A stretch of 35,964 bases of DNA from Bacteroidota bacterium (GTDB lineage Bacteria; Bacteroidota; Bacteroidia; Bacteroidales; GCA-2748055): NCBI GenBank assembly GCA_024640885.1, contig JAHEEC010000039.1, positions 1-35,964 on the forward strand, in the 5' to 3' direction. Positions 26,158 through 34,517 of this stretch are shown here, piece after piece. The translations under genes were made by a program, and so were the position numbers. The notes under the pieces were generated by a model. It saw only the letters and a list, made by a program, of their open reading frames with translations, was not told the DNA's origin and ran no database searches. Numbering within the stretch: the first letter of the stretch is position 1; the number at the start of each line of letters is the position of its first letter.

Positions 26158-29100
26158 TTAAAAGGAGACATTCAATCCAATGGTAAACACCCTTGAAAAG
26201 GGGATCAGGTTATAATCAGCATCGGTGGCCCAGACATCGGGGTTGATCCCCGAATACCTGGTCAGGGTGAAGAGGTTTGAAGCGCTGGCGTAAATCCTCA
26301 GGTTTTTGATGGCCCTGTCACTGTCAAAATAGAGTTTGTAGGTCAGGGTCACATCCCTCAGCCTCACAAAGGAACCATCCTCGATGCTCCAGTCACTCCG
26401 CACCAGTTTTTCGTCCAGGTTCCTGGTGAGGGAGGGCACCTCATTGCTGGGGTTTGCCGGGGTCCACCTGTCCAGTGCCCGCGGGGACTTGTTGTTGCCG
26501 TAGCGGTTGCTGGGGAAAGTAAAGGTGGCCTTGTTGATATTGACAATGGTTTTATCAAAGACCCCTTCGAAGAAAAACGAGAGTTCAAAATCCTTGAGGT
26601 TCAGCTGGCTGCTGAATCCGGCGGTGAACCTTGGATTGGCATCCCCGAGGAATACCCGGTCGTGTTCCGTGATCCTCCCGTCAGGACCTGCCACCACCTC
26701 TCCTTCTGCCCCGATTCCATTGATGTCCGCATATTTGGGATCCCCGGGGGCGGCATTGTAGGAGGCAGCCTCTTCGGCTTCATCGGCCTGCCAGATCCCG
26801 ATAAAATCATAGCCCCAGATGGCGTTCAGCGGATATCCCTTCTGCTTGATCCCGGCATACCCGTAATTGGTCCGTTCGATCCAGATATCCTTATCCAGGA
26901 TCACATCCCCGTCCAGGTCGGTGATCTCATTCTTGTTGTAGGAGAACCAGATACCCGGTTTCCATTTGAGTGCATTGTTGAAGAAACTCAGAAAGAGGTC
27001 AAGTTTTGCCTCGATCCCGGTATTGAGCATGCTTCCCTTGTTCAGGGTAATATTGGTGAATCCCAGCTCCTTGGGTACCTGCCGGTCAAGGATCAGGTCT
27101 TCATGATGGGTGGAATAGTAGTTCACCTCGGCATAGAATTTCGGGTTCCCCAGTTCCAGGCCCAGGTTCAGGGTATAGGTCTTTTCCCAGTGCAGCTCGG
27201 GGTTGGGAATGTAGGTGCTGCCCCATGAGATGGCATTGGTGATCCCCCCCCCTTCAAACACGGGCCTGAAATCGAGCAGGTTCTGGGTCCTGAAACCCGG
27301 GATGTTGGAGTTCCCCGCCAGGCCGTACCCGGCCCGCACCTTCAGGATGGAGAGGAACTGGACCATGTTCTTAAAATAATCCTCCTGATCGATCCGGTAA
27401 GCCAGTCCGAAGGAGGGGAAATGGCCCCATTTATTATTCTCACCGAAGACAGTGGCTCCGTCAAGCCTGTAATTAATGGTCACCAGGTAGGTGCCTTTGT
27501 AGTCATAATTGATCCTTCCGAGGCCGGACATCACCCGCTTCTCATACCAGTTGCTTCCCATCTGCCTTTCAAGCAGCCCGGCATCGATGTTGTAATACCC
27601 GATATCCACATAGGGAAAATCGAGTGCAGAGGCCCAGTGGCCCCGGTTTCGGGTATCCTGGTAGGATCCGCCGGCCATGATGAAGAATTTATGGTCGCCC
27701 AGTTGCCTGGTATACTGCAGGAAATAGTCCGCATAGATCTGCCTGCTTGTGGTGGATGAGATGCTGGCCTCGGTCTCCTTCTGGGATTCCCAAAGGGGTT
27801 TGAACCGCTGATAGAAGCTTTCATAGGCATTCTGTGTGATCCCACCCTTCACCGAGGCCCTGAAGCCATCGAAGATCTCATACTCAATCCCCCCCGAGAT
27901 CCTCGTGGTATTGGATTCGGAGAAACGCTCTTCGGCTTCAGAGGGAAAGAGGGGATTATAGTACCAGGTTGCGTTCGGTTCAAATGCATGAATGGATAAA
28001 TTCCCGTCCGCCCCATAAATGGGAGAGGAGGGGGAAAATCCCAGCGAGCGCTCGAATGAGTTCTCCACCAGGTTCCTGTTCTCCACCGTATAATTCATAT
28101 CCAGGTTGAAGGAGAACTTTTTATAGTCATAATCGAGTTTGGCCAGTGCATTGATCCTCTGGTAATCCGATGGACTGATGATCCCCTGTCCCCCGTAATA
28201 GTTGGCCGCGGCCCTGTACTTGACCCCCTCCTTCACACCGGAGAGGGCCAGGTTATGCTCCTGGGATAGGTTCCCGGTGTTAATGACCTCCTTCTGCCAG
28301 TTGGTATTGGGCAGTGTATCCCAGCTCCCGAAGGGATGGGGATAGCCGTTATCGGGCCCCCAGCTCCCAAGCTGGAGGTTCGGATCATGCGCCAGGTCGT
28401 AATAGAACCGCGCATATTGCTGGGCATCCATCATGTCGATGGTCCGGGCCACAGCCTGGCTGTAAAACTTTGCGCTGTAATCCACCTGGATCCCCTGCTG
28501 ATTCCCCTGTTTGGTGGTGATAATGATCACCCCGTTGGCCCCCCTTGAACCATAGATAGCCGTGGCCGAGGCATCCTTCAGCACATCGATCTGTTCGATA
28601 TCGCTGGGGTTGATGGTGTTGAGGTAGGATGCATTGTCCATGGGGAAGCCGTCAATGACCACCAGGGGCTGTCCCGCCTCTCCCTCCTGGAAGGAACTTG
28701 CCCCCCTGAGGATGAATTCCGGGGTGGCACCCGGGTTCTGGTTGTGGCTGCTGATATATAGGCCGGTCACCCTGCCCTGGAGCATTTGCGCGGCATTTGA
28801 GATCCCCGAAATATTAAGGTCCTTGGGCTTCACCGAGGTAACCGATCCGGTGAGGTCACTTTTCTTTGCTGTGCCATAACCGATCACCACCACCTCATCC
28901 AGGTTGACCAGGTCCTCATTCATGGCTACCTTCAGCTCCGTTTTGCCTCCAACCTCGACCTCCTGTTGCATATAGCCCACATAGGAGAAAACAAGCACCG
29001 GGTTCAGGGTGGTGGTCGTGATTGAGAAATTTCCATCCTGGTCGGAGATGGTCCCGTTCTGTGTATCCTTTTCGACCACATTTACTCCTGGCAGCGATTC

Positions 29101-29199
29101 CCCCTGGGACCCGAGGATCACCCCTGTGACACTGGCCTGCTGAGCGTTGAGAATCACCGCTGATGTGACCAGGATCAGTATAAGTGTAAATCTCTTCAT
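26158..29199 (-). CDS. susC: SusC/RagA-family TonB-dependent outer-membrane transporter
   Basis: A 1013-residue TonB-dependent channel importing oligosaccharides with SusD. Order: signal peptide (1-19), CarboxypepD_reg-like domain (about 23-95, VTGVILGSQGESLPGVNVVE), the SusC signature NLDEVVVIGYGTAKKSDLTG (about 98-117), plug (about 115-230, with the conserved IEQIDVLKDASATAIYGSRG), and a 22-strand barrel ending in FTIGLNVSF with a terminal Phe. There is no N-terminal STN domain, so direct anti-sigma signalling through this receptor is unlikely. It starts 82 nt after the GH53 stop and is followed 15 nt later by SusD. Substrate (beta-galactan oligosaccharides) is inferred from the surrounding GH53, GH2 and GH35 genes. 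Confidence 0.97.
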   Translation of the reverse strand: MKRFTLILILVTSAVILNAQQASVTGVILGSQGESLPGVNVVEKDTQNGTISDQDGNFSITTTTLNPVLVFSYVGYMQQEVEVGGKTELKVAMNEDLVNLDEVVVIGYGTAKKSDLTGSVTSVKPKDLNISGISNAAQMLQGRVTGLYISSHNQNPGATPEFILRGASSFQEGEAGQPLVVIDGFPMDNASYLNTINPSDIEQIDVLKDASATAIYGSRGANGVIIITTKQGNQQGIQVDYSAKFYSQAVARTIDMMDAQQYARFYYDLAHDPNLQLGSWGPDNGYPHPFGSWDTLPNTNWQKEVINTGNLSQEHNLALSGVKEGVKYRAAANYYGGQGIISPSDYQRINALAKLDYDYKKFSFNLDMNYTVENRNLVENSFERSLGFSPSSPIYGADGNLSIHAFEPNATWYYNPLFPSEAEERFSESNTTRISGGIEYEIFDGFRASVKGGITQNAYESFYQRFKPLWESQKETEASISSTTSRQIYADYFLQYTRQLGDHKFFIMAGGSYQDTRNRGHWASALDFPYVDIGYYNIDAGLLERQMGSNWYEKRVMSGLGRINYDYKGTYLVTINYRLDGATVFGENNKWGHFPSFGLAYRIDQEDYFKNMVQFLSILKVRAGYGLAGNSNIPGFRTQNLLDFRPVFEGGGITNAISWGSTYIPNPELHWEKTYTLNLGLELGNPKFYAEVNYYSTHHEDLILDRQVPKELGFTNITLNKGSMLNTGIEAKLDLFLSFFNNALKWKPGIWFSYNKNEITDLDGDVILDKDIWIERTNYGYAGIKQKGYPLNAIWGYDFIGIWQADEAEEAASYNAAPGDPKYADINGIGAEGEVVAGPDGRITEHDRVFLGDANPRFTAGFSSQLNLKDFELSFFFEGVFDKTIVNINKATFTFPSNRYGNNKSPRALDRWTPANPSNEVPSLTRNLDEKLVRSDWSIEDGSFVRLRDVTLTYKLYFDSDRAIKNLRIYASASNLFTLTRYSGINPDVWATDADYNLIPFSRVFTIGLNVSF

Positions 29200-29219
29200 A
29201 TCGGTTTAGTATTGCAATC

Positions 29220-29227
29220 GAAAGTTA
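29220..29227 (-). promoter_or_regulatory. Weak candidate -7 element upstream of susC
   Basis: On the minus strand TAACTTTC, a 7-of-8 match to TAnnTTTG, lies 20 nt before the susC ATG. No -33 TTG is at the right distance. It could give susC its own start in addition to read-through from the GH53 gene. Confidence 0.25.
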
Positions 29228-29259
29228 AGATATTAATTGAATTCCAGTAATGCAAACAA

Positions 29260-29274
29260 CCCGGGAGCACCGGG
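29260..29274 (-). terminator. Small GC hairpin between GH53 and susC
   Basis: CCCGG (29260-29264) and CCGGG (29270-29274) form a 5-bp stem with a 5-base loop just after the GH53 stop. On the minus strand it is followed by TTGTTTG. It is too short for confident termination; partial termination or mRNA processing is possible. Confidence 0.3.
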
Positions 29275-29281
29275 ATCAAAA

Positions 29282-31384
29282 TCATCCCTTCCGGATGATG
29301 AGCCGCCGGGTCAGGATCAGATCCTCCTGCTGGATCCTGAGGATATAAACCCCATCCGTGAGGTTCCCCGTATCGAAAGCAAACATGGAACCGGAACCAT
29401 CGGCATGGTGCACCCGGATCTCCCTCCCGGTCAATTCATAGAGATGGATATGGGGACCGGACATTGAGCCCGGGAACCTTACATAGAACCTGTCACCGGC
29501 CGGATTGGGATAGACCAGGTAATCATCCTCCAGGGGATCGCCGGGTAAAAAAGTGACATCCACAGAATCGATGGAGAGGCAGCTGCCCCAATGCAGCGAT
29601 ACCACCGTATCCATCGGGGGGACTATGATCACCCTGTCGGATCCCCATTTCAGAGCGCATTCAGGGGGGACGGTTTCCCTGTAATTCTTGTAGTTATCCC
29701 ATGTGGGCGACGTGAGAAAGTAGTAGGCCAGTGAATCTTCTCCTGGAGGTAACAGGAAACTCCTGGTAAAGATGCGGTCCCCTTCAGGATCCATCCTGGT
29801 GATTTGCCAGTCATTGATCTCACCCACCACAAAGACACCCCTTGAGAGGTCGGCATCCTCCTCCATTTTTACCCTGAAGGTCACCCTGACCTCCGATGGG
29901 GGCAGGGCTGGTTCACAGGTGCCCCAGCGGTAGGAGATGGACCGGTCCGCAGTTCCCACCTGGTAGTTCCTTCCTCCGCTTGCCTGATCGCTGCAACCAG
30001 CCGGTACAGGCTCCACCGCATCCCATGTGGTGTCGTTTAAAAAGTGAAAGGTCCCTTCGGAGCCCGAAGGGAGGTATGTAAAATAGGAGTACAACCCGTT
30101 GCCTTCAGCTGCCATGGGCATGATCTTCAAGGGTTCTCCCGTCCAGTCACCTGCGATATAGGCCCTTCCAAGGGTGTCGTTCCCCTCCATCCTCACAGTA
30201 AAGGTGATCTTCCTGGCATCCAGGTCCGAGTAAAAACCGGGCCGGGTCCAGTTCCCACCCCCGTTTTCCATGAAATTGGTATTTACCGGATCAAAGAACA
30301 CCACGTGGTCATGGGAGGAGCCGATGCCCCAGGGAGTGGCGCACGGGGTGCTGACCCATGCAGGTTCCCAGAAGACCACCCCGGTGCCCCCTGCCCTCAT
30401 TACGGCGCGTGTATAGTCCACCATATACTCCAGCTGCTTCTCCGGAATCACAGGCAAATAGCCGGGATCGGGTTCGTTAATGATATTGCCCATGCCATCA
30501 AAATTCTCGGTGGTCCACAGGTACCCGGTTTCAACCACCATCACCTGGTAGGAAGGAAAGGTACTCCCCATGGTCCGGATGGTGTTTTCCAGCTCCTTGA
30601 TGCTCCCCCCGTGCCAGGCATAATAATAGGAGATCCCCATCACATCAAAATCGGTCACCCCGTTGCTGATGATGTTGTTAAAATTCCACACCTGTCCGTT
30701 GAGCTTGTTGGAAAAGTGGATCACGATCTTCGGGTTCACCGATGCGGTGGACCCCACCTCCCTGACCGCTGCAATGGCCGCATTGTAGAGCTGTGCATGC
30801 CTCGCCCAGCTGTTGCTGACGGAGGCAATTGCTTCGAACCCATTCTCTTCAGGAATGTGCCGAAGGATCCCCCCGTTGTTCTCATTTCCGATCTTCACAA
30901 ATTCGGGCATCAGCCCCTCCTTCTCCAAACCGGTCAGCAACGCGGCAGTATAGCTGTATACAGAGTCCTTCAGGGCCTCCAGGTTATAGGCTACATCCAG
31001 CCAGGCCCTGGGAATCAGCTGTCTTCCGGGATCCGCCCAGAAATCGGAATAATGCAGCCCGAGCATCACCATCATGCCCGCCTCCCTGGCACGCCTGATG
31101 GTCTCCTTCACATCCTCGAGATCATTATAGTGCGGTTTCACTCCCCCGGGCTGCACCAGGGAATCCTGCCACCAGGAGGGATCCACCCAGAGCCTGACCC
31201 TCACCAGGTTCGTTCCATGGTCCGCGAAGATGCCGTAGACATCCTTGGGATCCCCGCCCTCCTTGAAAACCGCCCCGCAGTCCTCCATCTGGTTCACATA
31301 GGAGAGGTCATTTCCAAAGATGAAATCCTGGCCCCACAGGCGCAGAGGGAGGAGGGCAATGATCAACAGCAGCTTGATTCTCAT
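29282..31384 (-). CDS. GH53 endo-beta-1,4-galactanase with two accessory modules and T9SS signal
   Basis: A 700-residue secreted enzyme, the canonical GH53 of the locus, expected to cut beta-1,4-galactan (arabinogalactan type I, pectin side chains) at the cell surface. Signal peptide 1-19; catalytic domain about 20-388 with HGTNLVRVRLWVDP, HYSDFWADPGRQLIPRAW (111-128), acid/base E168 in KIGNENNGG and nucleophile E285 in VVETGYLW, then GVVFWEPAWV. Two copies of a two-cysteine beta-sandwich module follow (about 391-498 and 505-615), then a T9SS sorting domain (YLVYPNPAGDRFYVRF to the end). It is first of the minus-strand PUL genes, divergent from GH35 across a 117-base region with an inverted repeat, so its promoter may drive much of the locus. 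Confidence 0.94.
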   Translation of the reverse strand: MRIKLLLIIALLPLRLWGQDFIFGNDLSYVNQMEDCGAVFKEGGDPKDVYGIFADHGTNLVRVRLWVDPSWWQDSLVQPGGVKPHYNDLEDVKETIRRAREAGMMVMLGLHYSDFWADPGRQLIPRAWLDVAYNLEALKDSVYSYTAALLTGLEKEGLMPEFVKIGNENNGGILRHIPEENGFEAIASVSNSWARHAQLYNAAIAAVREVGSTASVNPKIVIHFSNKLNGQVWNFNNIISNGVTDFDVMGISYYYAWHGGSIKELENTIRTMGSTFPSYQVMVVETGYLWTTENFDGMGNIINEPDPGYLPVIPEKQLEYMVDYTRAVMRAGGTGVVFWEPAWVSTPCATPWGIGSSHDHVVFFDPVNTNFMENGGGNWTRPGFYSDLDARKITFTVRMEGNDTLGRAYIAGDWTGEPLKIMPMAAEGNGLYSYFTYLPSGSEGTFHFLNDTTWDAVEPVPAGCSDQASGGRNYQVGTADRSISYRWGTCEPALPPSEVRVTFRVKMEEDADLSRGVFVVGEINDWQITRMDPEGDRIFTRSFLLPPGEDSLAYYFLTSPTWDNYKNYRETVPPECALKWGSDRVIIVPPMDTVVSLHWGSCLSIDSVDVTFLPGDPLEDDYLVYPNPAGDRFYVRFPGSMSGPHIHLYELTGREIRVHHADGSGSMFAFDTGNLTDGVYILRIQQEDLILTRRLIIRKG

Positions 31385-31424
31385 GGTTTAATGGGTTTAT
31401 ACAGGGTTATAAGCAGGCATCTGG

Positions 31425-31431
31425 CAAAATA
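31425..31431 (-). promoter_or_regulatory. Weak candidate -7 element of the GH53-SusCD operon
   Basis: On the minus strand TATTTTG resembles TAnnTTTG with one base missing from the spacer. It is 40 nt upstream of the GH53 ATG, with a TTCG about 18 nt further upstream at the operator-like repeat. The departure from consensus would fit an activator-dependent promoter. Confidence 0.25.
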
Positions 31432-31440
31432 GGTTTTTTT

Positions 31441-31468
31441 GATTTAAATCGAAATCTTTCATTTCGAT
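31441..31468. promoter_or_regulatory. Candidate operator between divergent GH53 and GH35 genes
   Basis: ATCGAAAT (31448-31455) and ATTTCGAT (31461-31468) are perfect 8-base inverted arms around a 5-base spacer. They overlap a perfect 10-base palindrome GATTTAAATC (31441-31450). The site lies where the -33 region of the GH35 promoter would be and upstream of the likely GH53 start, so one regulator could control both directions. The regulator is not in the window. Confidence 0.5.
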
Positions 31469-31473
31469 ATCTT

Positions 31474-31481
31474 TATATTTG
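31474..31481 (+). promoter_or_regulatory. Bacteroidota -7 element (TATATTTG) for the GH35 gene
   Basis: TATATTTG is an exact TAnnTTTG match ending 20 nt before the ATG at 31502. No TTG lies at the -33 position, which is instead occupied by the inverted repeat at 31448-31468. That pattern fits a regulated promoter. Confidence 0.55.
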
Positions 31482-31501
31482 ATTTTACCAACCATGATCC
31501 C

Positions 31502-33952
31502 ATGAAGGCACTGATGCTCCTCTCCATAGTCACATTTCTTTTCTTTCACCAGCACCAGGCCAGCGCACAGGTCAGGGTATCGCTGGATACCAATGTGCCC
31601 CTGCATGAGGTCCGCAGTGGCCACCTGGAGATGGGAGGGACCAACGACCAGGGAAAGCGCATCGAAGTGAACAGCTACTATCTCTCACTGGATGGAAAAC
31701 CTGCCATCCCCGTGACGGGAGAGTTCCATTATTCACGTTACCCGGAAGAGTACTGGGAGGAGTCCATCCTGAAAATGAGGGCCGGCGGGATCTCTTTGAT
31801 TGCCACCTATGTCTTCTGGAACATCCACGAGGAGGAGGAGGGGATCTTTGACTGGACAGGGTCCCGTGACCTCAGGAAGTTTGTGACCCTTTGTGCGGCC
31901 CACGGGTATGATGTGATCGTGAGGATCGGACCATTCTGTCACGGCGAGATACGCAACGGCGGACTTCCGGACTGGCTGCTGGGGAAGCCGCTGGTGTTGA
32001 GATCCAATGATCCTCAGTACCTGGAATATGTGGAGAGATTGTATGACCAGGTCGGCAAGCAGCTCCAGGGGCTGTACTTTAAGGATGGGGGCCCCGTGAT
32101 CGGGATCCAGCTGGAAAATGAATACCAGCATTCGGCAGCCCCCTGGGCACTGACCTATCCCGGACAACCCCACGACTGGACAGCCGCCGGAAGGGACCTG
32201 GAGGCCACCCAGATCGGGGTGGGCATTGCCGAGAAAGAGAATCCCTATGCCTCACTGGGAAATGAGCATATGAGGGTATTGAAGGCCCTTGCCCAAAAAG
32301 CCGGCATTCTTGTGCCCCTGTACACAGCCACAGGATGGGGTTACGCTGCGATCATTGAGAATGAAACGCTCCCCGTTACCGCTGCCTATCCCTATCCCCC
32401 GTGGGCGCCGGAACAACCTTCCGATTTCTACCTCTATACGGATTTGCAACAGGATCCTGATTATGCCCCGGTGAGGTATCATTCACAGGATTACCCATAT
32501 GTGGCCGCTGAACTTGGAGCGGGCATCATGAACACCTATGATCGCCGTCCCGTGGTCCCTGCCGAGAGCCTGGACCCGATGATCAACAGGTTCCTGGGAA
32601 GCGGAGCCAACGGGATCGGGTACTACATGTATCATGGCGGATCCACCCCCAGGGGGGAGCGCAATTATTTCAGCGACGTGGCGGTGGGATGTCCCATCAT
32701 CTCCTATGATTTCCAGGCCCCCATCGGGGAGTTCGGGCAGGTGAAACCTTCCTTTCACCGGTTAAAGCTGGTACACTTTTTTCTTAATAGTTTCGGAGAT
32801 CTCCTGGCCCCCATGCAGGTTATCCTGCCACAGGACCAGAAGGGACTCACTCCCTATAACGATTCCACCCTGAGATACAGTGTCAGGTCCTCGCAGGGAT
32901 CGGGATTCATATTCATGAATAATTTCCAGGACCACCTGCCTTCCAAAACGATCAACGGCATTCAATTCAAACTGAACACCGGAGAAGCGACGGTTCAGAT
33001 CCCGGAAAAAGGTTCCATCTCACTCCTGGCGGGTGCACATGCCATCCTGCCCTTTCATTTTGACCTGGGAGGAGCCCACCTGTTTTATGCCACGGCCCAG
33101 CCTGTGACCAGGGGTGGGGATTCCGGCGACCGTTTTTATCTCTTCAGTGCCATTCAGGGAATTGCACCGGAATATTCCATAGGCCGTTCGAAAGGCCTTG
33201 ACATTGAGGCTGGTACGGGTTGCAGGGTGGTGAAAAATGCAGATCGCTTCCTGGTGCAGCTGTCAGGAGATCAGCCTGCAGAATTTACCCTCACCACCGG
33301 CAGCAGGGAGCGCATCAGGATCCTGACCGTACCCGGGGAGATGGCACTGAAAGCATACCCTGTGAATATCCGGGGAAATGCCCACATCCTCTTTACAGAT
33401 GCCCTTGCCCTTGCCCATGAGGGGAAGCTTGAGCTGATCAGTTCCGGCGACCATCGTTTTGGGATCTCCATCTATCCCAGGACAGCTTTTTTACCCGGTA
33501 CCGACATGGGCGAGATTACACCCGGGGATCCTGCCACTGCTCTTTTTTCGAGCTTTCAGATCGTACTTCCCGAATACATTCCCCTTGTGGAGGCGGAGCA
33601 GATTCAGCACAACAAGTTTGTGGTGAAGCTGCCGGGATCCAAACCCGAGGGTGTGAACGACCTCTTCCTGCGGGTGGATTATTTCGGTGATACTGGAATG
33701 GGCTTTATGGATGGGGAGCTGGTGGCCGATCACTTCTTTAACGGGACAACGTGGAGCCTGGGGCTGAAGAGATTCACCCGCTTCCAGGAGGAGAAGGAGA
33801 TGGTGCTCTACTTCAGACCGCTATACAGGGATGCACCGTTCCTGAAAGACCTTGAATCTGCAGGGTACAGAATGCAGGAGGAGGTCCCCGGAGGGTTTTC
33901 ATTGAATCAGCTGGAGATGGTGCCCGAGTATAAAGTGAACCTCAATTTTTAG
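31502..33952 (+). CDS. GH35-family beta-galactosidase, secreted
   Basis: An 816-residue exported GH35 enzyme. After a signal peptide (1-22) the TIM barrel starts at about residue 55, with IPVTGEFHYSRYPEEYWEES, GISLIATYVFWNIHEEEEG, GYDVIVRIGPFCHGEIRNGG and LPDWL. Acid/base E207 lies in GIQLENEY. The nucleophile is probably E337 in YVAAELGAG, where classical GH35 has TEFWxGW, so this is a divergent subgroup. The C-terminal 400 residues are beta-rich with no recognised separate module. It is divergent from GH53/SusCD and probably trims terminal beta-linked galactose. Its stop overlaps the convergent START-like gene stop by 4 nt. Confidence 0.9.
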   Translation: MKALMLLSIVTFLFFHQHQASAQVRVSLDTNVPLHEVRSGHLEMGGTNDQGKRIEVNSYYLSLDGKPAIPVTGEFHYSRYPEEYWEESILKMRAGGISLIATYVFWNIHEEEEGIFDWTGSRDLRKFVTLCAAHGYDVIVRIGPFCHGEIRNGGLPDWLLGKPLVLRSNDPQYLEYVERLYDQVGKQLQGLYFKDGGPVIGIQLENEYQHSAAPWALTYPGQPHDWTAAGRDLEATQIGVGIAEKENPYASLGNEHMRVLKALAQKAGILVPLYTATGWGYAAIIENETLPVTAAYPYPPWAPEQPSDFYLYTDLQQDPDYAPVRYHSQDYPYVAAELGAGIMNTYDRRPVVPAESLDPMINRFLGSGANGIGYYMYHGGSTPRGERNYFSDVAVGCPIISYDFQAPIGEFGQVKPSFHRLKLVHFFLNSFGDLLAPMQVILPQDQKGLTPYNDSTLRYSVRSSQGSGFIFMNNFQDHLPSKTINGIQFKLNTGEATVQIPEKGSISLLAGAHAILPFHFDLGGAHLFYATAQPVTRGGDSGDRFYLFSAIQGIAPEYSIGRSKGLDIEAGTGCRVVKNADRFLVQLSGDQPAEFTLTTGSRERIRILTVPGEMALKAYPVNIRGNAHILFTDALALAHEGKLELISSGDHRFGISIYPRTAFLPGTDMGEITPGDPATALFSSFQIVLPEYIPLVEAEQIQHNKFVVKLPGSKPEGVNDLFLRVDYFGDTGMGFMDGELVADHFFNGTTWSLGLKRFTRFQEEKEMVLYFRPLYRDAPFLKDLESAGYRMQEEVPGGFSLNQLEMVPEYKVNLNF

Positions 33953-34326
33953 AGGCCAATGGCATGTTTCAGTTCCGAGATCTGGGTATTCCAGAGGTCC
34001 ACGGCGTCATCCTTCTCATCCTCCTCGGCAAAATCGGTAATCAGCAGGGCCACATCGCCGGTAAGTTCATGGGTGTGGATCTTGAACTCAAAATATTGAT
34101 CCTCCTCTTCATCGTCCTCCCACCGGAACCTGATGAACTTGTTCCTTTTTCGCTGAATCACCGCTGCCTCCTGGTGTGTCCCCTCCCAGTGAAAAGTATA
34201 CTTTCCCTTCCTGAGATTCACATTATCGGCGAACCATTCAGAAAGTCCTTCGGGGGTGCTCAACCGGTTGTATAATATTGCGGGCGATGTGTTGAGTGTA
34301 TACTCAAGCTCATATTTGGTCTTCAT
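33949..34326 (-). CDS. START-like (AHSA1-related) domain protein
   Basis: A 125-residue cytoplasmic protein of the Bacteroidota START-like family related to the Bet v1/AHSA1 fold. MKTKYELEYTLNTSPAILY, STPEGLSEWFADNVN, YTFHWEGTHQEAAV, FIRFRWEDDEEEDQYFEF and the C-terminal helix VDLWNTQISELKHAIGL are typical. Such proteins have a hydrophobic cavity, but no ligand or reaction is known for this group. The frame opens at 34365, but the ATG at 34324-34326 begins the conserved domain. Its stop overlaps the GH35 stop (33949-33952). It interrupts the PUL between GH35 and the MFS gene and looks unrelated to galactan use. Confidence 0.88.
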   Translation of the reverse strand: MKTKYELEYTLNTSPAILYNRLSTPEGLSEWFADNVNLRKGKYTFHWEGTHQEAAVIQRKRNKFIRFRWEDDEEEDQYFEFKIHTHELTGDVALLITDFAEEDEKDDAVDLWNTQISELKHAIGL

Positions 34327-34422
34327 GGAAGAGGGAATTAATGAGTAATGCTGCCGCAATTGCAATATAAGAAAATTATCCGGTTTTCAAAATTCAGGGA
34401 TCCGGACCAAGGTACAGGGATT

Positions 34423-34430
34423 CAAATGTA
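34423..34430 (-). promoter_or_regulatory. Candidate -7 element (TACATTTG) for the START-like gene
   Basis: An exact TAnnTTTG match on the minus strand, 96 nt upstream of the ATG at 34326. A closer 7-of-8 alternative (GAATTTTG) lies at 34388-34395. No -33 TTG was found for either. Confidence 0.3.
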
Positions 34431-34480
34431 TAGAATGAGTATAAAAAAGCACCCGCATCTGATTCTTAAGGGAAAGTAAT

Positions 34481-34488
34481 TATATTTA
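34481..34488 (+). promoter_or_regulatory. Candidate -7 element (TATATTTA) for the MFS gene
   Basis: A 7-of-8 match to TAnnTTTG ending 29 nt before the ATG at 34518. The -33 region has no TTG. Confidence 0.35.
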
Positions 34489-34517
34489 CCCTTTCCAAAT
34501 CAGAAACCTACTAAACT

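Noticed and set aside
24859-26196. Long plus-strand open frame (445 codons) opposite SusD
   Set aside because: SusD is unmistakable on the minus strand; the antisense translation has low-complexity H/G/V composition and no family match that I recognise.
30044-31432. Long plus-strand open frame (462 codons) opposite the GH53 gene
   Set aside because: It is antisense to a clear GH53 gene with catalytic motifs; the translation is rich in H, G and P with no recognisable domain. It is a codon-bias shadow.
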